From: Bactrocera neohumeralis
Lineage: Eukaryota; Arthropoda; Insecta; Diptera; Tephritidae
Direction of reading: 5' to 3'
Assembly (NCBI RefSeq): GCF_024586455.1
Contig: NC_065919.1
Coordinates: 20,020,017 to 20,084,016 of the forward strand
Length of the DNA: 64,000 nucleotides
Each line of letters starts with the position of its first letter. The stretch's first letter is position 1. The notes under the pieces were generated by a model. That model was not told the origin of the DNA. It did no database searches and saw only the letters and a program-made list of their open reading frames with translations. The translations under genes were made by a program, and so were the position numbers. Of this stretch, positions 1 to 11,900 are shown piece by piece.

Positions 1-1222
1 ATTTATTCCTCAAAATCTATATCGTTCCCCTTAATGTAATCCGCCTTAACCCCAATACACTTGTACGAACGTTTCTTCTAATTCTCGAAATGGTTTTTAA
101 AGTCAATTTCCGGAATAGCCTTAAATGCACATAGAGATTCACGTTTGATGTCTTCAATTGACTCAAAACGGTGTTTTCCAAAGCGGTCGTTTGAGTTTGC
201 TGAAAAACCAGAAGTCACACGGAGTTAAATCAGGCGATTCATTCATTGGTTGCGACACAATATTGGTTGAAAATTTATGGAAAACCTCACGAAGAATCAA
301 TGCAATATGAGACGGTGCATTATCGAAGGTGCAAAAACCAAGAGTTGCGGGCCCATAATAGCGGCCTATTTTTAAGAATAGCTTCGCGCAAATGACGCAG
401 AATACTCAAATGGTATTTCTTGTTAACAGTTTGGGTGGTCGAAAGGAGTTTGCATTGTACCACACCTCGATAATAGAAGAAAATTGTCAACATAACCTTG
501 ATTTTTGACTTGCCTTGACGTGGTTTCAAATTTTTGGGCTAACCTTTGCCACGATATTCGGCCGATTGATCGTCTGTTTCCGGGTGGAAAGCATAGATCC
601 AAGACTCATCGCTAGCAACAATACGTTTTTTCACATCCTGGTAGTCGGGAAGGTATTGTTACACAAACGTTAACGCGACGCCTTTTTTCGGAAAAATTGA
701 GTGATTTTGGAATAAACCATCCTTTCACTTTTCTTAGACCCAAATGATCTTTTAAAATGGTTTTCAATGATCCTTCCGATATTCCAATGATACGAGTAAG
801 TTCTCTGACTATGAATCGTTGACTTTCAAGCACCAATTCGTTTATATTATTGACGTGTTGATCATCAGTGAATGTTGATGCCCGTCCTGGACGTGGTTCG
901 TCGTCAACGCGTTTTCGATCCTCCTTGAGTAATTTGTTTCAATCAAAAATACATACTCCAGACAAACTGTTATCACCGAAGACTTTTTTCAGCATTCTAA
1001 ACATTTCGACATTAGAAATCTGATTCCGCATACAAAATTTAATGGAACTTTAATGCACTTTATGTACTTCAGAAAGGCAAGCGTACTCGTATACTAAAAC
1101 TAATGTTTCAAGTGACTTTTGGCGCAGATGTCACTAATAGTCATTACAATCTAGAAAAAAGTATTTCGACGAATGTGTGTTCCCGCGAAATTTAAATTAA
1201 AAGTCTTACTATTTTTTGTTTG
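1..1222 (-). mobile_element. mariner lineage 1 element, decayed, cut by window edge
   Basis: Read on the reverse strand this is a mariner-family DNA transposon. The translated pieces match the mariner transposase in order: an N-terminal helix-turn-helix region near 1060-850, the linker segment with ISEGSLKTILKDHLGLRK near 775-720, then GKSKIKVMLTIFFYYRGVV near 510-460 and a C-terminal segment ending in DIDFEE plus stop near 10. A terminal repeat, aagtcttactattttttg, sits at 1201-1218 beside a TA. The same 18 bases end the related element at 22440-22457. The frame is broken many times (for example a stop-rich stretch at 610-540), so it cannot encode an active enzyme. The 3' terminal repeat lies beyond base 1. 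Family identity is secure; the subfamily is not assigned. Confidence 0.88.
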
Positions 1223-2086
1223 TATATTTCGGTCGGTATCTGCAGAGTTTGAAGTATTCCAGCAACTCGAAAGACTGAAACCCTAAATGATAATATTACC
1301 TCTCTTTCCTCCACTAAAAATTAATATTGTTGAACTTTCTTTCAATTTCCTGCCGCAGCTGCTGGCAGTTTTTCGAAATAACTAAAACTATTTTTCAACA
1401 CATACTTTGCACCGTTAACTTTGTTCGGCTCGTACATTGTTTCCGAGAGCCAACTTGAGCAGCGCCGAATGCAAGTAAGTTAAGTGAAGTAAAACTATTT
1501 TAGTTAACAAGAAAATTTTGCAGTTCACAGGCTTTTACACTTTCAGCCGCTTACACACAAGTAAAACATGTTGTAGTAACACTTACGAACCGCTACAAAC
1601 ATAACGGTATATATTAATTGTACACTATTTATTTACATAAGAAGTAAATTTCTTTTGAAGAAAAATACTTCCTCAAATGTGCTTTTGTAAAGTCCAGTTC
1701 TTTTATATGTTTCGTTCCGAAGCTACGTAAAAAGGACTTGAGTGCATGAAAATGTAGATTAGAGCTGAAAGGGTGTTTTTCACTGTAATATGTATTTGCA
1801 AACCAAAAAAGTAGAAGATAAAAAGTAATTGCTTGAATTTGTTGTGAGAAATTAGAAAACTCATTACATTCTAAAAATATCTAATCTACTACTACGATAA
1901 CTTATTATCTTTCTTTCCAGTGACATTTGGATATTGCGATATAATACAACTCTTCACTTCACTTTGGTTATTTATTGGACATCTCTTTTCGACTTATGGA
2001 AATATCATTTCGACTTATGACAACAGTAAAACGAAATGTAACGGATGGTAAGAGTCTAAATCGAAAAAGATACCTCGTCATGACAT
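1223..2086. other. AT-rich spacer, nothing recognised
   Basis: No reading frame with recognisable protein similarity and no clear repeat structure were seen here. Composition is AT-rich and similar to the other spacers in the window. Confidence 0.5.
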
Positions 2087-2390
2087 TTGCTCTTTCACAA
2101 GAAAGACACATCAAGCGGAAGAACTATTTTAAAGTCGAACTCTGACAAATATCCCGGAATTATCCTAGATAACAAACCAAGTTGGAGAGAACACGTTGAG
2201 AGCAGGGCTTTCAAAGCCTTTCGAATGTGGAACTCAAACAAAAATATGGTGTGTTGGATGACAGTATCGAAAAACTGCCGCATTAAGTCCTATGAGCATG
2301 TGTATTTGCTCCAAAGGCTGGAGGTCATATTACACAGAGTAAACATAAAGTTACTTTGGGTTTGTGCAAATGATGAACATACACAAAAGC
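2087..2390 (+). mobile_element. non-LTR retrotransposon RT thumb fragment
   Basis: The open frame contains KYPGIILDNKPSWREHVESR, which matches the Y-L-G-V-I-L-D-x-K-L-x-W block that follows the palm of the reverse transcriptase in Jockey, LOA and R1-type non-LTR retrotransposons. The following residues (AFRMWNSNKNMVCWMTVSKN) keep the spacing of the thumb region but are degraded. Only about 100 codons remain. The frame then runs into an oppositely oriented RTE-like 3' end at about 2400, so the element is truncated there. It is a dead fragment. The clade cannot be fixed from so short a piece. Confidence 0.65.
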
Positions 2391-2399
2391 TCTTTCCTC

Positions 2400-2955
2400 T
2401 TCTTCTTCTTAATTGGCATAAAAACCGCTTACGCGGTTATAGCCAAGTTTACAATACTGCGGCAGTCGTTTCTTCTCTTCGCTAGTTGGCGCCAATTCGA
2501 CATTCCAAGTGCAGCCAGTTCCTTCTCCCCCTTGCTTTTCCAACAGACTGCAGATCTTAACCTTCCCTCCTTCCCTCGGCGGTTACTGCATTAAATACTT
2601 TTAGAGCTGGAGAGTTCTCATCCATTCGGATGACATGATCGAGCTATTAATAATTCTATTAATTCGCTGAACTATGACAATGGCGTTATATGTCTCGTAC
2701 AGCTGACCGTTCCACCAAATGCAGTTTGCACCGCTAAAAATGCGCAAATAACTATATATATCTTCCGCAGAACGTTCTCTCGAAAACTCGTAACGTCGAT
2801 TCATCAGATGTTGTCATCGTCCATGCCTCTGCATCATATATCAACACGGCGACGGTGAGTGACTTATAGAGTTCGGTCTTTGTTCGTCAAGAGAAGATTT
2901 TACTTCTCAAGTAACTGTGAATTGAAATAGCATATCTATTGGAATTTTAAGGAAC
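2400..2955 (-). mobile_element. RTE-like non-LTR retrotransposon 3' end, decayed
   Basis: Reverse-strand sequence is homologous to the C-terminal part of the better preserved copy at 37454-38319. The translated piece MNRRYEFSRERSAEDIYSYL then WWNGQLYETYNAIVIVQRIN corresponds to the segment around WNDELYEIYDDIDIVQRIK in that copy. The 3' end has the same landmarks: a gttaac-ctataaccgcgtaagcggt stretch and a terminal AAG-repeat tail, seen on the plus strand as ttcttcttctt at 2400-2410. Substitutions and short indels are numerous. I could not find a target-site duplication. At its 5' side it meets family A sequence at about 2955. Confidence 0.8.
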
Positions 2956-3970
2956 CTTCTCCTTTTGATGCGAAGCAACTCCTTAAGTGTGTGGGACCCC
3001 ATTGCAATGCATGGTTCTGACCGCGTCATCTTAGGTGCTGCCACAGAGCGGGATAGTTCGTTGACTGGCTCATTGCCGGCAACCCCTTATGCCCCGACAC
3101 CCAGATTAGGCTTCCTATACACTACTCCACTAGAAGCGATTTAACCTCATACGCTGAGATCGCTTTTAGCTTGACTGTATGGCGAAACGCTGGATGCGAT
3201 AGTTGCGGTGGAGATTGAGTTATGTACACTGACTGTTGGACTAATTGAAAAATGCTCGGAAAACGTCCCATTGGTATGGATAATTTGGTATGCTTATCCC
3301 GCAATGCCTACTCCAATGCCTTCCGGTGTTTTCAAGCCCTCAGTGTACCACTGGATAGTACTGTCTCTCAGCCGTATATCGAGCGTAGAGTCATTCCAGT
3401 CTGTCATGCTGCCGAGAGTAACTCTATAATTCTTTGTAAAGTTAATCGTCTTTGTAAGGCCGTCCATTGGAAGAAGGGCCAATGGTGTGCTTTCCCTTGG
3501 GCCTTCATATGTTGAGACGACATTATCTTCCCTTTGTCAAAACTCTCTGCCGCCATTAGCAGAATGGAATGTTTCGCTACCTGAATTATCACTAGATGCA
3601 GCGGTGTGACCTCCAGCATGGCTTCAAGTTCTGCAGTGGAGCAAGTACCCCTGAAGCGCAGACACTGGCGAGCCTTTGAAGCTTCGGTAGGTGAAGGCCT
3701 ACCGAAGACTATGTTGCCTTGGAAGCCCAAGCCACAACTAAGTGACAATAGGCCTTACAATCATGGTATACAACCATCTTATGATACTTAGCTTGCATCC
3801 TCAGAATCTTTGTGGCTCTGGACAGCGTTAGATTTACATGCTTACACCGTAATTTTGAGTCAAATGCGAGGATAAGGAATTTGACATCTTTGGACTCCTC
3901 CAACTCCCTGCCACCGAGTGGTAGGGGCCTCAAGCCCGGAAGAGAGAGAGAGAAGATAAAAGGGACCACG
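2955..3970 (-). mobile_element. family A non-LTR retrotransposon (RT thumb to RNase H), decayed
   Basis: Reverse strand, from high to low coordinates: an RT thumb block (FDSKLRCKHVNLTLSRATKI near 3860), the region after it (CLRFRGTCSTAELEAMLEVT near 3660-3600), and an RNase H block LIWVSGHKGLP near 3110-3060, where the intact family has W-V-P-G-H-x-G-I-x-G-N-E. The C-terminal piece near 3030-2960 (SEPCIAMGSHTLKELLR) aligns with the same segment in the copies at 28605 and 62530. Non-LTR elements carrying their own RNase H belong to the LOA/I/R1 group; LOA-like is my best guess. Several frameshifts and stops are present. Confidence 0.78.
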
Positions 3971-4031
3971 GTGGGTTTTGCCGGGTTGATATTCAGCCTT
4001 ACCGTGTTGCATTTCGTGAGTTAATAAAGTA

Positions 4032-4300
4032 TTGCTTTCTGGAGGAAAGATACTGTTGAATTTGGGCTCTGCACCAGGGAAATCAACCGTTGAAAAGAGA
4101 TTTGCTAGGTTGGAAAGAAGCGCAATGAGCACCGAGGACAATGAAAGCAGTGGACGCCCAAAAAAGGCAAAAGCTCTATGGAAAATGGGTACCGCGCGAG
4201 TTCATAATCCAAAAAAACAACGAATTGCTGATCCTGAAGAGTGTTTGAGTGTTCTTTAATCGTAAACAAACCAAATTTTTGCGTCGGTGTGTGCCTCGAA
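4032..4300 (+). mobile_element. mariner lineage 2 scrap, N-terminal transposase, internally deleted
   Basis: The frame reads TVEKRFARLERSAMSTEDNE, then SGRPKKAK, which matches the end of the first helix-turn-helix and the following S-G-R-P-K linker of mariner transposases. After a deletion it continues with a degraded copy of the segment written CAKWKPRELTFDQKQTRV in the copy at 13914. Only about 75 codons survive, with no catalytic triad. No terminal repeats were found. Confidence 0.7.
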
Positions 4301-5520
4301 AATATTTTTATATACTCAAATTATATATATCAAATAATAGACCTTTTTTTCAAGACTGCAGTTATTCCGCGTTTTTTTGAGTTAGATATCGCGTTTGGCT
4401 TGCTATGAATGCCTTTGCGTCTTTTCTTTCTTTGTTTGAAGTAATAAAATTTTCAATTGCACATCTTACATGCATTTTGAACACAAGTTTAAGATTTGAA
4501 ATATAATTTTGGTATTTATGAATTGTATTGACTTTTAACATTAAGAGATAAATAGTATCCTACGTCGGTCCCCACCAATTTTCAGCCAAATCGCTTGAGC
4601 CGTTTTTGAGTTATAAATAGTGTAACTAACTCAACTCTCTTTTATATACAAGGTATGTCGCATATAAATAGAGTGTTTTATAAATTTACTCACGCACTGT
4701 TGAGGTTAACCTGCTTGAAGCATAAAAAGTTTGATCTCTTGTTGACATTTCATGACAACTAAACACAACAATGCGCGCAATCATATATCGATCAAAAAGT
4801 GACATTCATACATACCCATAAACATGGTGTAATTTATGCAATAAAAAATATTAGATTGGTATCGTTTATAAGGTTTTCGTTTACTGAAACATTTCAAATG
4901 ATGAAAAAGTTTATGGTACATGGAATTTTCCATAATGTCCGTTTTAAGCATTCCAAGAATTCCGTTTGAATGTACTTGTATTCTTTCCTTCTGCTTTCTA
5001 TACTTGATTTTCTACACTACACAGCCTTAATTTACTAAGGGAGAAAAGAGAGCCATTAACCCATTGCCGTTTGAGGAGCAAACTTCAATACATATAAATT
5101 TTTATTTCTTTCCTTCTTTTACTCCTTTCTTCGATTGCGTGACACGATTTGCCTAGAGGAAATCGCTTTAGCTTCGTATTTTTGAAAGCAACATGTGACC
5201 TCTGCTTAGCAACTAGTTGCAAGGAAGGGAATTAGGGCAGTGGGTTAATGTTAGGGACATGCTTTTATGTACACATTTACATTTTGTGTTAGAATATAAA
5301 AAGTGTATCATGCGATACAGGAAGTGCCTATCATATGTTACAATATTATGTTAAGAGTACATCTAACATGTTTTTGGGATGTCTCTAACTTTGTTTTAGA
5401 TGAGAGAAAACTCTAAGAGGCTTGTCGATTCATGGAGATTTGAAACCAGCTTCGGAAATGGGTTTGATTTACCACAAAGGCCTAAATGTGTCATTTTTCC
5501 TTGAACAGGGTGTTTTTTTG
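4300..5520. other. AT-rich spacer with a common repeat motif
   Basis: No gene recognised. At 4575-4640 there is a stretch containing agccgtttttgagttataa. I recall comparable phrases from dispersed fly repeats, but I cannot name the source here. Otherwise AT-rich unassigned DNA. Confidence 0.4.
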
Positions 5521-5800
5521 TCAAAAGCTTATATCCATATAAAATTCATCAGAGCCACTATATATATATGTATATAAATAGATATTGAACCTATTGAGAA
5601 ATACAGCTGCCATACAAATTAACAGATCAAACTAAAATCGTTGTATGGAAAACTAATTTATTTGGAATGACATTTTCACGAAATTTCGCAAAAATTATTA
5701 CCCAAGGCAGCACTATAATCTCCCAACATATTGGTTCAGACCACTATAGGATATAGCTGTCATACAAACTTACCGAAAAAACCAAGTTCAATTTCGTTTT
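5520..5800 (-). repeat. dispersed repeat F, reverse copy
   Basis: Reverse complement of the repeat also found at 30350, 35875, 52160 and 61430. Shared landmarks are ttgtatgg(c/a)agctatat, the ccactatagg/ccgatc blocks and the cacgaaatttcg-type stretch. No coding potential was seen. The copy is bounded on the right by a poly-T run near 5800-5812. Confidence 0.7.
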
Positions 5801-5811
5801 TTTTTTTTTTC

Positions 5812-6240
5812 TTTATTCCAGAAGAACAAGGAAACAGTAATTTCTGGTGGGAGAAATTCTAGAGCTTGAATCTGCTAAGGAGCTGAGCTTCTAACTCATA
5901 ATTTTTCAATGATCGTCCATCAAGCGCGACTGAAAAATTTTGCAGGTTACCAACTTTTTGTAATAAGTGTGAGGTTGAAAATCTTTTATTTCAGACCATA
6001 AACATACAGATGAACTCACTGGAATCAATGTTAATCAACCCGGTATATTTTTGACGGACTTAAGTGGTTTTTGCTATGCGTAGGCCTTAGTGGCCTCTCT
6101 ATGAACTTTTAGTAATTTAAATGGCAATTCTATACATAATGGGCCCCCTAAAGGCCTAGGTAAGTCATCAGACATTCTCTCTACCTACCTAGCCTAATAA
6201 ATACACCATTTTCTAATCACTGCTATAACCATATCATAAA
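5812..6240. other. unassigned spacer
   Basis: No coding or repeat identity recognised. A short palindromic phrase, taggcctta-gtggcct, occurs near 6080-6100. Confidence 0.4.
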
Positions 6241-6960
6241 AGAGTGAGCCATTTTGAGGTTCCCCCTTTTTTAAAGAAAAAACACATAAATTTGTTACTG
6301 GGTAATGCTTTTACTCCCATTCGAAAGAACATTGGCCTAATAAATCGTGATGTTTTCACCACATCAGATTTTCCAAAGAACTTTACAAATCCCCAATCTA
6401 AAAGTGTGATATCACAAGATCTTGGTGGCCAATCGACCGGCCCGAAAACGTGAAATTATCTGCTCACCAAAGTGTAGGAAGTGGCGCCGTGTTTTTGAAA
6501 CCAAATGTCGCCGAAATCATGAGCTTCAATTTCAGGCATCAAACAGTAAGTTTTCATTGCACGGTAATGGTCGGAATTGACGGTTATGTTCTCACCGTCA
6601 TCATCTTTCAAGAAATATGGATCCATGACACCACCGGCTCACAAACCTCACCAAACCGTTATTTTTTCTGGATGAAATGTCAGCCATTGAATCTCTTTAG
6701 GTTGCTCCTCACCCTACTTTGCTTGTTTACATACCAATTAGCCAGAAATGGGCCTCATCGCTCAACAAAATTTGCATCGAAATCGTCGAATCTTATTAGA
6801 ACTTTTCAAGAGCCCATAGAGCAAAGTGATATCGTTTGGGAAGGTCGAGCGGTCTCAGTTGTTGCACAAGCTGCAACTTGTAGGCCTCAAATATAAGATC
6901 TCGCCTTTGAAACATTCTTCTCACCATTTTCCTTCATTAAAAACTTTGTTACTTTATAAA
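6240..6960 (-). mobile_element. family C Tc1/mariner-like transposon, decayed
   Basis: On the reverse strand the translated pieces run, from about 6900 downward: LQLVQQLRPLD then FALWALE, SDEAHFWLIGM with the first catalytic aspartate block S-D-E-A-H-F, then FVSRWCHGSIFLER, and finally GEQIISRF followed by WPPRSCD-type remnants near 6440-6400. This order and the motifs are those of an insect Tc1/mariner-superfamily transposase with a DDE/D fold. Stops and indels are scattered throughout. The left edge near 6240 has aggttcccccttttttaaag. The related edge at 20430 reads aggtttcctacttttttaaa, so these may be the element termini. Confidence 0.75.
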
Positions 6961-8739
6961 TATCGTCCCGAAAGGGCAATTTAATCCTTGCGACCAGAAT
7001 GCTTTAGGAATGAATTTTTATTTACGCAGTTCATTGTGAAAACAAAATTCAAAAGCTTTTCATTTCGATTTTACTTAGATCCCGATTTCATTTTCTAAAC
7101 GGTAGCAATAATAAGATTAAATTTCATACTAAACCGTTCAATTTATTCACTTCTCTTTACAAATTGATTTGCATATATTTCCTAAGAAGAAAATTTGAAG
7201 TGTAATTCAAAAGACTTAAGCTGTGAAATGAAAAGTGATGCAATTAGTTTATGTTACGCTAAAATGGCCTCCAAGCTATTTATTTGAATTCCAGTTTCCT
7301 TTTAATAAACATAAATTATATTTAACTGACATTCACAGTTCACACTTTCGCATAAAGCACACCACTGATTTTTCCCCTTAAGCTTTTAGAGCCATACTAA
7401 TTGAATTGTGATATTAATTATGCTATTAAGTGCTTCAAATTCCATGGAATACAGATTAAAATCCGCCACACAAAAGTCTCCATAGCAAAATTTAATGATT
7501 GATCCATAACTCCAATTAATTTAAACTATTTAAATATTAATAAACACTTACTTGATTGGTGGAGGTATTTAGGCAGGTAAAACCATTGATTTGCAGCAGT
7601 AAAAAATATTTTAATTTAATTATTATAAGCTGTAAGAAAAAATAGAGAATATTTAATTAATACGTGATTTGCGGTTGAAAGCAAAAATATTTGTGTGTGA
7701 ATTGTACAAAAGTCAGATAAATTTTTTATTGCCATGCAAAAATGTACAAACGAATATTATTTAATATTAACAATTCGAAATTTCGAGTTTAAAAATTCAA
7801 TAGAACAGAACTTAGTTTTCTCTCTTGCGTCAGTCGACAGTTATCTTTTCTTCTGCGAATACTGGGTTAGGCTAAACCTCTTTCCACTTGTAAATAAAAC
7901 TAAAAGAGTTTAGGATATCAATGAATTCTTTGTTCCTGCGAAAGTGCATTTAATGCCATCCTGTATGGAATTTTATTTCTTTTGCATGGCCACCACGGGC
8001 ACGCTTGCAGAAGTCCAGAAATCGATTTTCGACCGTTTTCAAGCATAAATTCGCCGATACGAGTGCGATTTCACAGTAGAGACCTAGCAGTAAGGGCAAT
8101 CATCTATTGTGCGACTGATAAGTAAGTTTAAAAAATTATTTGCAATAAATAATAGCAAAATTTTGGGTCGTAAACTTATGCTTGTTGCTCATACTTCAAT
8201 CTAATAAATTTCTGCCGGCTTAACAAACATTTATTGCGATTGTGTTCACAAATTCCATTTATTTAGATTTCAAAAGATTACTTTGCCATTTACACGGGAT
8301 AAACAACTCGGCAGCGCGTTGTGAGCGCGTAATGCGCCATAAAATCGAATGAGCGCAGAAATAAGCTTAGCAGTTACGAGTGAGTAGTCTGCGAATATTT
8401 GCTTAAGCATGTAATTTTATAACAGTAAATATGAGAAATGCGCGAAAAGATGTTATGCTGAGGAATTGAGTGTCGTTTCGCAACAACCGGCTGATGCTAA
8501 GCTTTGAAAGTGGAGAATTAGATGTAATAGTAAATTGATGAATGCCTTGAAGACGTAGTTGAATTTTCCATTCTTTTGCTCTATTTAAAAACGATTAAAA
8601 TGCCTGCCTAATGAGGTGGTAATTGAAGATATTGCCAGCAGTTTGCATATTAGGTATTTAACTAGCGGTTGATGCAAGTAGAGACACTCTTCCAACTCGG
8701 ATTGACATATGGAACGACTTGGCACATTTCACGTCAATA
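6961..8739. other. long AT-rich spacer, nothing recognised
   Basis: About 1.8 kb without a reading frame that resembles a known protein. It is AT-rich with short homopolymer runs and no tandem repeat worth noting. It could be host intergenic or intronic DNA. Confidence 0.45.
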
Positions 8740-9520
8740 TCTTAAATTGAAATCATACAAAATACAGCTTGTGCCAGGACTGAAGCCGGTCGAAACTTAA
8801 GGCGCTTTTGTTTTGACAAAAGTTTGCGACTCGCATGGGCATCGTTAAAATCGGCTCCAAAAGTGTTCCAAGAAGATTTTCGACGTATTAAAAAAATTTT
8901 GTTCAGCAATGAGACTTGCAAGAAAAAATTCCGCAATTGGGACAAAGAACAATCAAAAAGCTTCAAAAGCTGTCATTTTATACAGAAAAAATAACGATTG
9001 CTGTGGTTTGTGGGCCGAAATGGAAGCATCGGTTCATTTTTCGTTAAAAATGTTGTCGATGAGAACGTAACCGTCAATGGTGACCGATATCGCGAAATGA
9101 TAACTGACTATGTGATGCCTGAAATTGATGAACCTAATCTCGGTGACATTTGATTTCACCAAAACGGCGCCACTTCTCACACATCGCATCAATCAATGGA
9201 TTTATTGAGATAACACTTCGGTGAGCAGATAATTTTACGTTTGGGGCCAGCCGATTGGCCACGAAGATCGTGTGAAATCACACCGTGAAATATTTTCATG
9301 TGAGAAATGGTTAAGTATATCACGCGTATCATTTGCCAGTTACCAGTCGACATGTTCAAAGGAGTCACCAAAACTTGAAACCGCTGCCAACATTTGTAAG
9401 GCACGATCTTCAAAAAATAAATGCCCATGAATGTTCTTTCGAATTTCTTACTGTAAGAAACTTTATTGAAATTCTTCAGTTATTAATAGCTTTTCGTATT
9501 GCTTCATTCATCAAAAATGA
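8740..9520 (+). mobile_element. family C Tc1/mariner-like transposon, decayed
   Basis: Forward-strand pieces are IQLVPGLKPVET near 8765, a degraded C-S-A-M-R stretch near 8905 where S-D-E-A-H-F is expected, CCGLWAEM near 9003 (family form W-C-G-L-W-A), and DFTKTAPLLTH near 9150 where the family has F-Q-Q-D-G-A. A W-P-P-R-S-like block follows near 9260, then ITRVICQLPVDMFKGVTKT near 9318. The helix-turn-helix N-terminus is missing. Multiple frameshifts make it non-functional. Its 3' part is repeated immediately downstream. Confidence 0.75.
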
Positions 9521-9579
9521 AGTTTGGGCAAAGGTGTTTTCTTCCTGAATATAACTTTGATCTCATTATTGATTATAAT

Positions 9580-9870
9580 TTTAAATAATTTTACGTTTCC
9601 AAGCCGGTGATATTGGCCAAATAATCGTGTGAAATCAAAATTTGTTAAGTATACAGTCAGTGGCAACACTGTATCGATTTGGTCCTTGGAGCAAAGCATC
9701 ACGCGTGTCATTTGCCAGTTACCAGTCGAAATGCTCGAAGGAGTTAGCAGAAATTGAAGCCGCTGCCAACATATCGAAGGCATAATCTTTAAAAAATAAA
9801 TTAATGCTCTTTCGAATTTCTTGCAAGAAACTTTATTGACAAATTCTTCAGTTAAAAACCTTTCGGTTTT
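9580..9870 (+). mobile_element. second copy of family C 3' end, next to the first
   Basis: Sequence at 9585-9870 repeats the 3' part of the element just upstream: taattttacgttt, the tcgtgtgaaatca block, the gtcatttgccagttaccagtcga block and ctttcgaatttct all recur in the same order and orientation. A 40-50 bp stretch near 9650-9690 is absent from the first copy. It is either a tandem partial duplication or an independent truncated insertion beside the first. Confidence 0.75.
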
Positions 9871-11034
9871 ATTACATCTTGCTATAACTTTACATCATTA
9901 TTGTTATATTTATCTCTTAAACAAAACAGAGTCCAAGCCTTGATATTTACCTTCATAATCGCCTTGAAAATGTTTTCGTCTGGGTCGGTACAAGTTTAGA
10001 CCTCGAGCGTTTTTTAAGTTTTGTTTTGAATTTTGAAAGATATTGAGGTTTCGAGACTTGTTTCAGAAATATATTTTTGAATTTGGAAAACAAAAATGTT
10101 ACGCAACTTGAAAGGCTCTTTTTGTAAGTTTTGATCTCTTCTCACCAATAAATTTTGTTGTTCAAAAAGTTAGACTATCTTGGTATGCGAATACCGATGT
10201 GGAACGCTTCTTACGAATCTATGAATTTGTTGTAATTTTTTCTCTATTGTTGGTACTTACTAGGTGAAAAATTTCTAAAAGCGTGTTTGTAAAGTGATAC
10301 TACGCATCATACAACCTATTAATTTAAATTCCGATATTTACTTTTCCTTCAGAATTTGTTTATACCAGCAAAACGCAAGCTTTCGCCTGTTATTGTATAT
10401 ACGACAATACTTTAAGCCTCTTTGCGCCTTAAGTAACACCTTTGACTCTTCAAAGCACATATACGTATGTACTTCGTGATATCTTCATACATACATACAA
10501 GTTACCTAACTGTAAAGCCGCCTGCTTACTATGAAGAAGGATTCAACAAAGAATAAGTAAACGAAAATCATTCTCGATCCATATAAATCAATTCAATACA
10601 AAATGTCAGCCGCATAAACCGCTTTTATCATTTCACCGTTATTCGTAACGCTTCTTTAAGAAGTTTTCCTTTCAATTCGCTTCGCTTTGAATGGCTATTG
10701 AATAATGCAAACGTAAATCTTTTCTTTCCATTTACCATTAACTTAAGCTTCATAGCTGACATATTGAGTTTGTTCACGCAATGATGTCAACAACAACAAT
10801 AACAATATTTTTTTGCTTATTTTTGCATTTTTTTCTTTTCAAAAGAGTATTGTGTCAGTGTGGAAAATGTCATTAAATTTTGGGATATGCGAAGGCAATT
10901 TTCAAATTGTTTGTATGGCTTCCTGAGCTTTCAAAGAAACTTCGACGTAAATAACAAAAAAAAAAAAAAGAGTTTTAGAAATACCTCGAACGTATTAACA
11001 TACAGTTAACCAAAAAACTTGTACAGAGAGAAAT
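9871..11034. other. AT-rich spacer, nothing recognised
   Basis: No gene or named repeat recognised. A poly-A run occurs near 10957-10970, just before the family A retrotransposon fragment, but its orientation does not fit that element's tail. Confidence 0.4.
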
Positions 11035-11900
11035 TGTAATCGCCCTGCATGCGAACCAGCATGCTTACAGAGGAGGCAGATCAACTAATACTGCTCTGTA
11101 CCAGCTAACCTCGGAACCACAGAGTTCGCTGGAAGGAGGGGAAGTAATGTTGTGCGCCTTCCTAGACGTCGAAGGTGCTTTTAACAACACGTCTCATGAG
11201 AGCGGGGCAAGAGCACAGGAGGAAAGGAATATGGCTGTAACGGTGCGCAGAAGAATAGAGGCCGTACTGCGCACCGGAATAGCTGAAACCGCAGTGGGGG
11301 ATACCAGAATTCCTCTGGGCACTACATGAGGCTACCCACAAGGTGGAGTGCTATTCCCTCTGTTGTTGAGCCTTGTCATGGACAACCTAGTAGTTCTATG
11401 ACTAGGGACGTAGGCCTCTGCTCGGCCTAAGGAATATAATAATTGATGATAAAGAGGTACAGATAACTAATAGGTCATGTATCTTGGTCTCACTGTGAAC
11501 TCCACTGGGTGGAAGCAGCATGTTCACTACTAAACTACTTGCATGCATCAGCGCGTCGTGTGCTTTGTGCACATGCCAATCCATCACCAAGTAGTTAGTC
11601 AGGTAGCCAAACACAGACCAGACTGCTTCAAATGATATCAGAAGGGCTTGGCAGAGGTAATGTAATCTCATCCCAACGCATGAAAGACTTAAAAGGACAA
11701 ATATCATTGGCTCTTCTACCACTAAGGCTGAATGGAATGATTCTACTATCGAGTGAGTGCTAAAGGATTGTGTAAATCAAGTGGACAGGGAGCCTGAAAC
11801 CCCAGACAACTTGAAAACAGTTGGAAGCAGAATTGGTGCAAAATATCCAGTCCATTCAATGTAGATCAGATATTGCTACTGCTGCAAGGAGTGTAAAGAA
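11035..11900 (+). mobile_element. family A non-LTR retrotransposon, RT fragment
   Basis: The frame contains HAYRGGRSTNTALYQLTSE then FLDVEGAFNNTSHES, matching the RT fingers and the palm block with the first catalytic aspartate (F-L-D-V-E-G-A-F). Next comes GYPQGGVLFPLL, the P-Q-G-S/G-V-L-S-P block, after a stop at 11327. The Y/F-A-D-D block is not present where expected. Further on, YLGLTVNSTGWKQH near 11478 is the RT thumb block. The same family occurs at 2955, 28605 and 62530. Deletions between blocks and many stops show it is dead. Confidence 0.8.

Noticed and set aside
3122..3482. Several overlapping short open frames on both strands
   Set aside because: They are shadows of the reverse-strand family A retrotransposon, whose RNase H and tail blocks explain the region.
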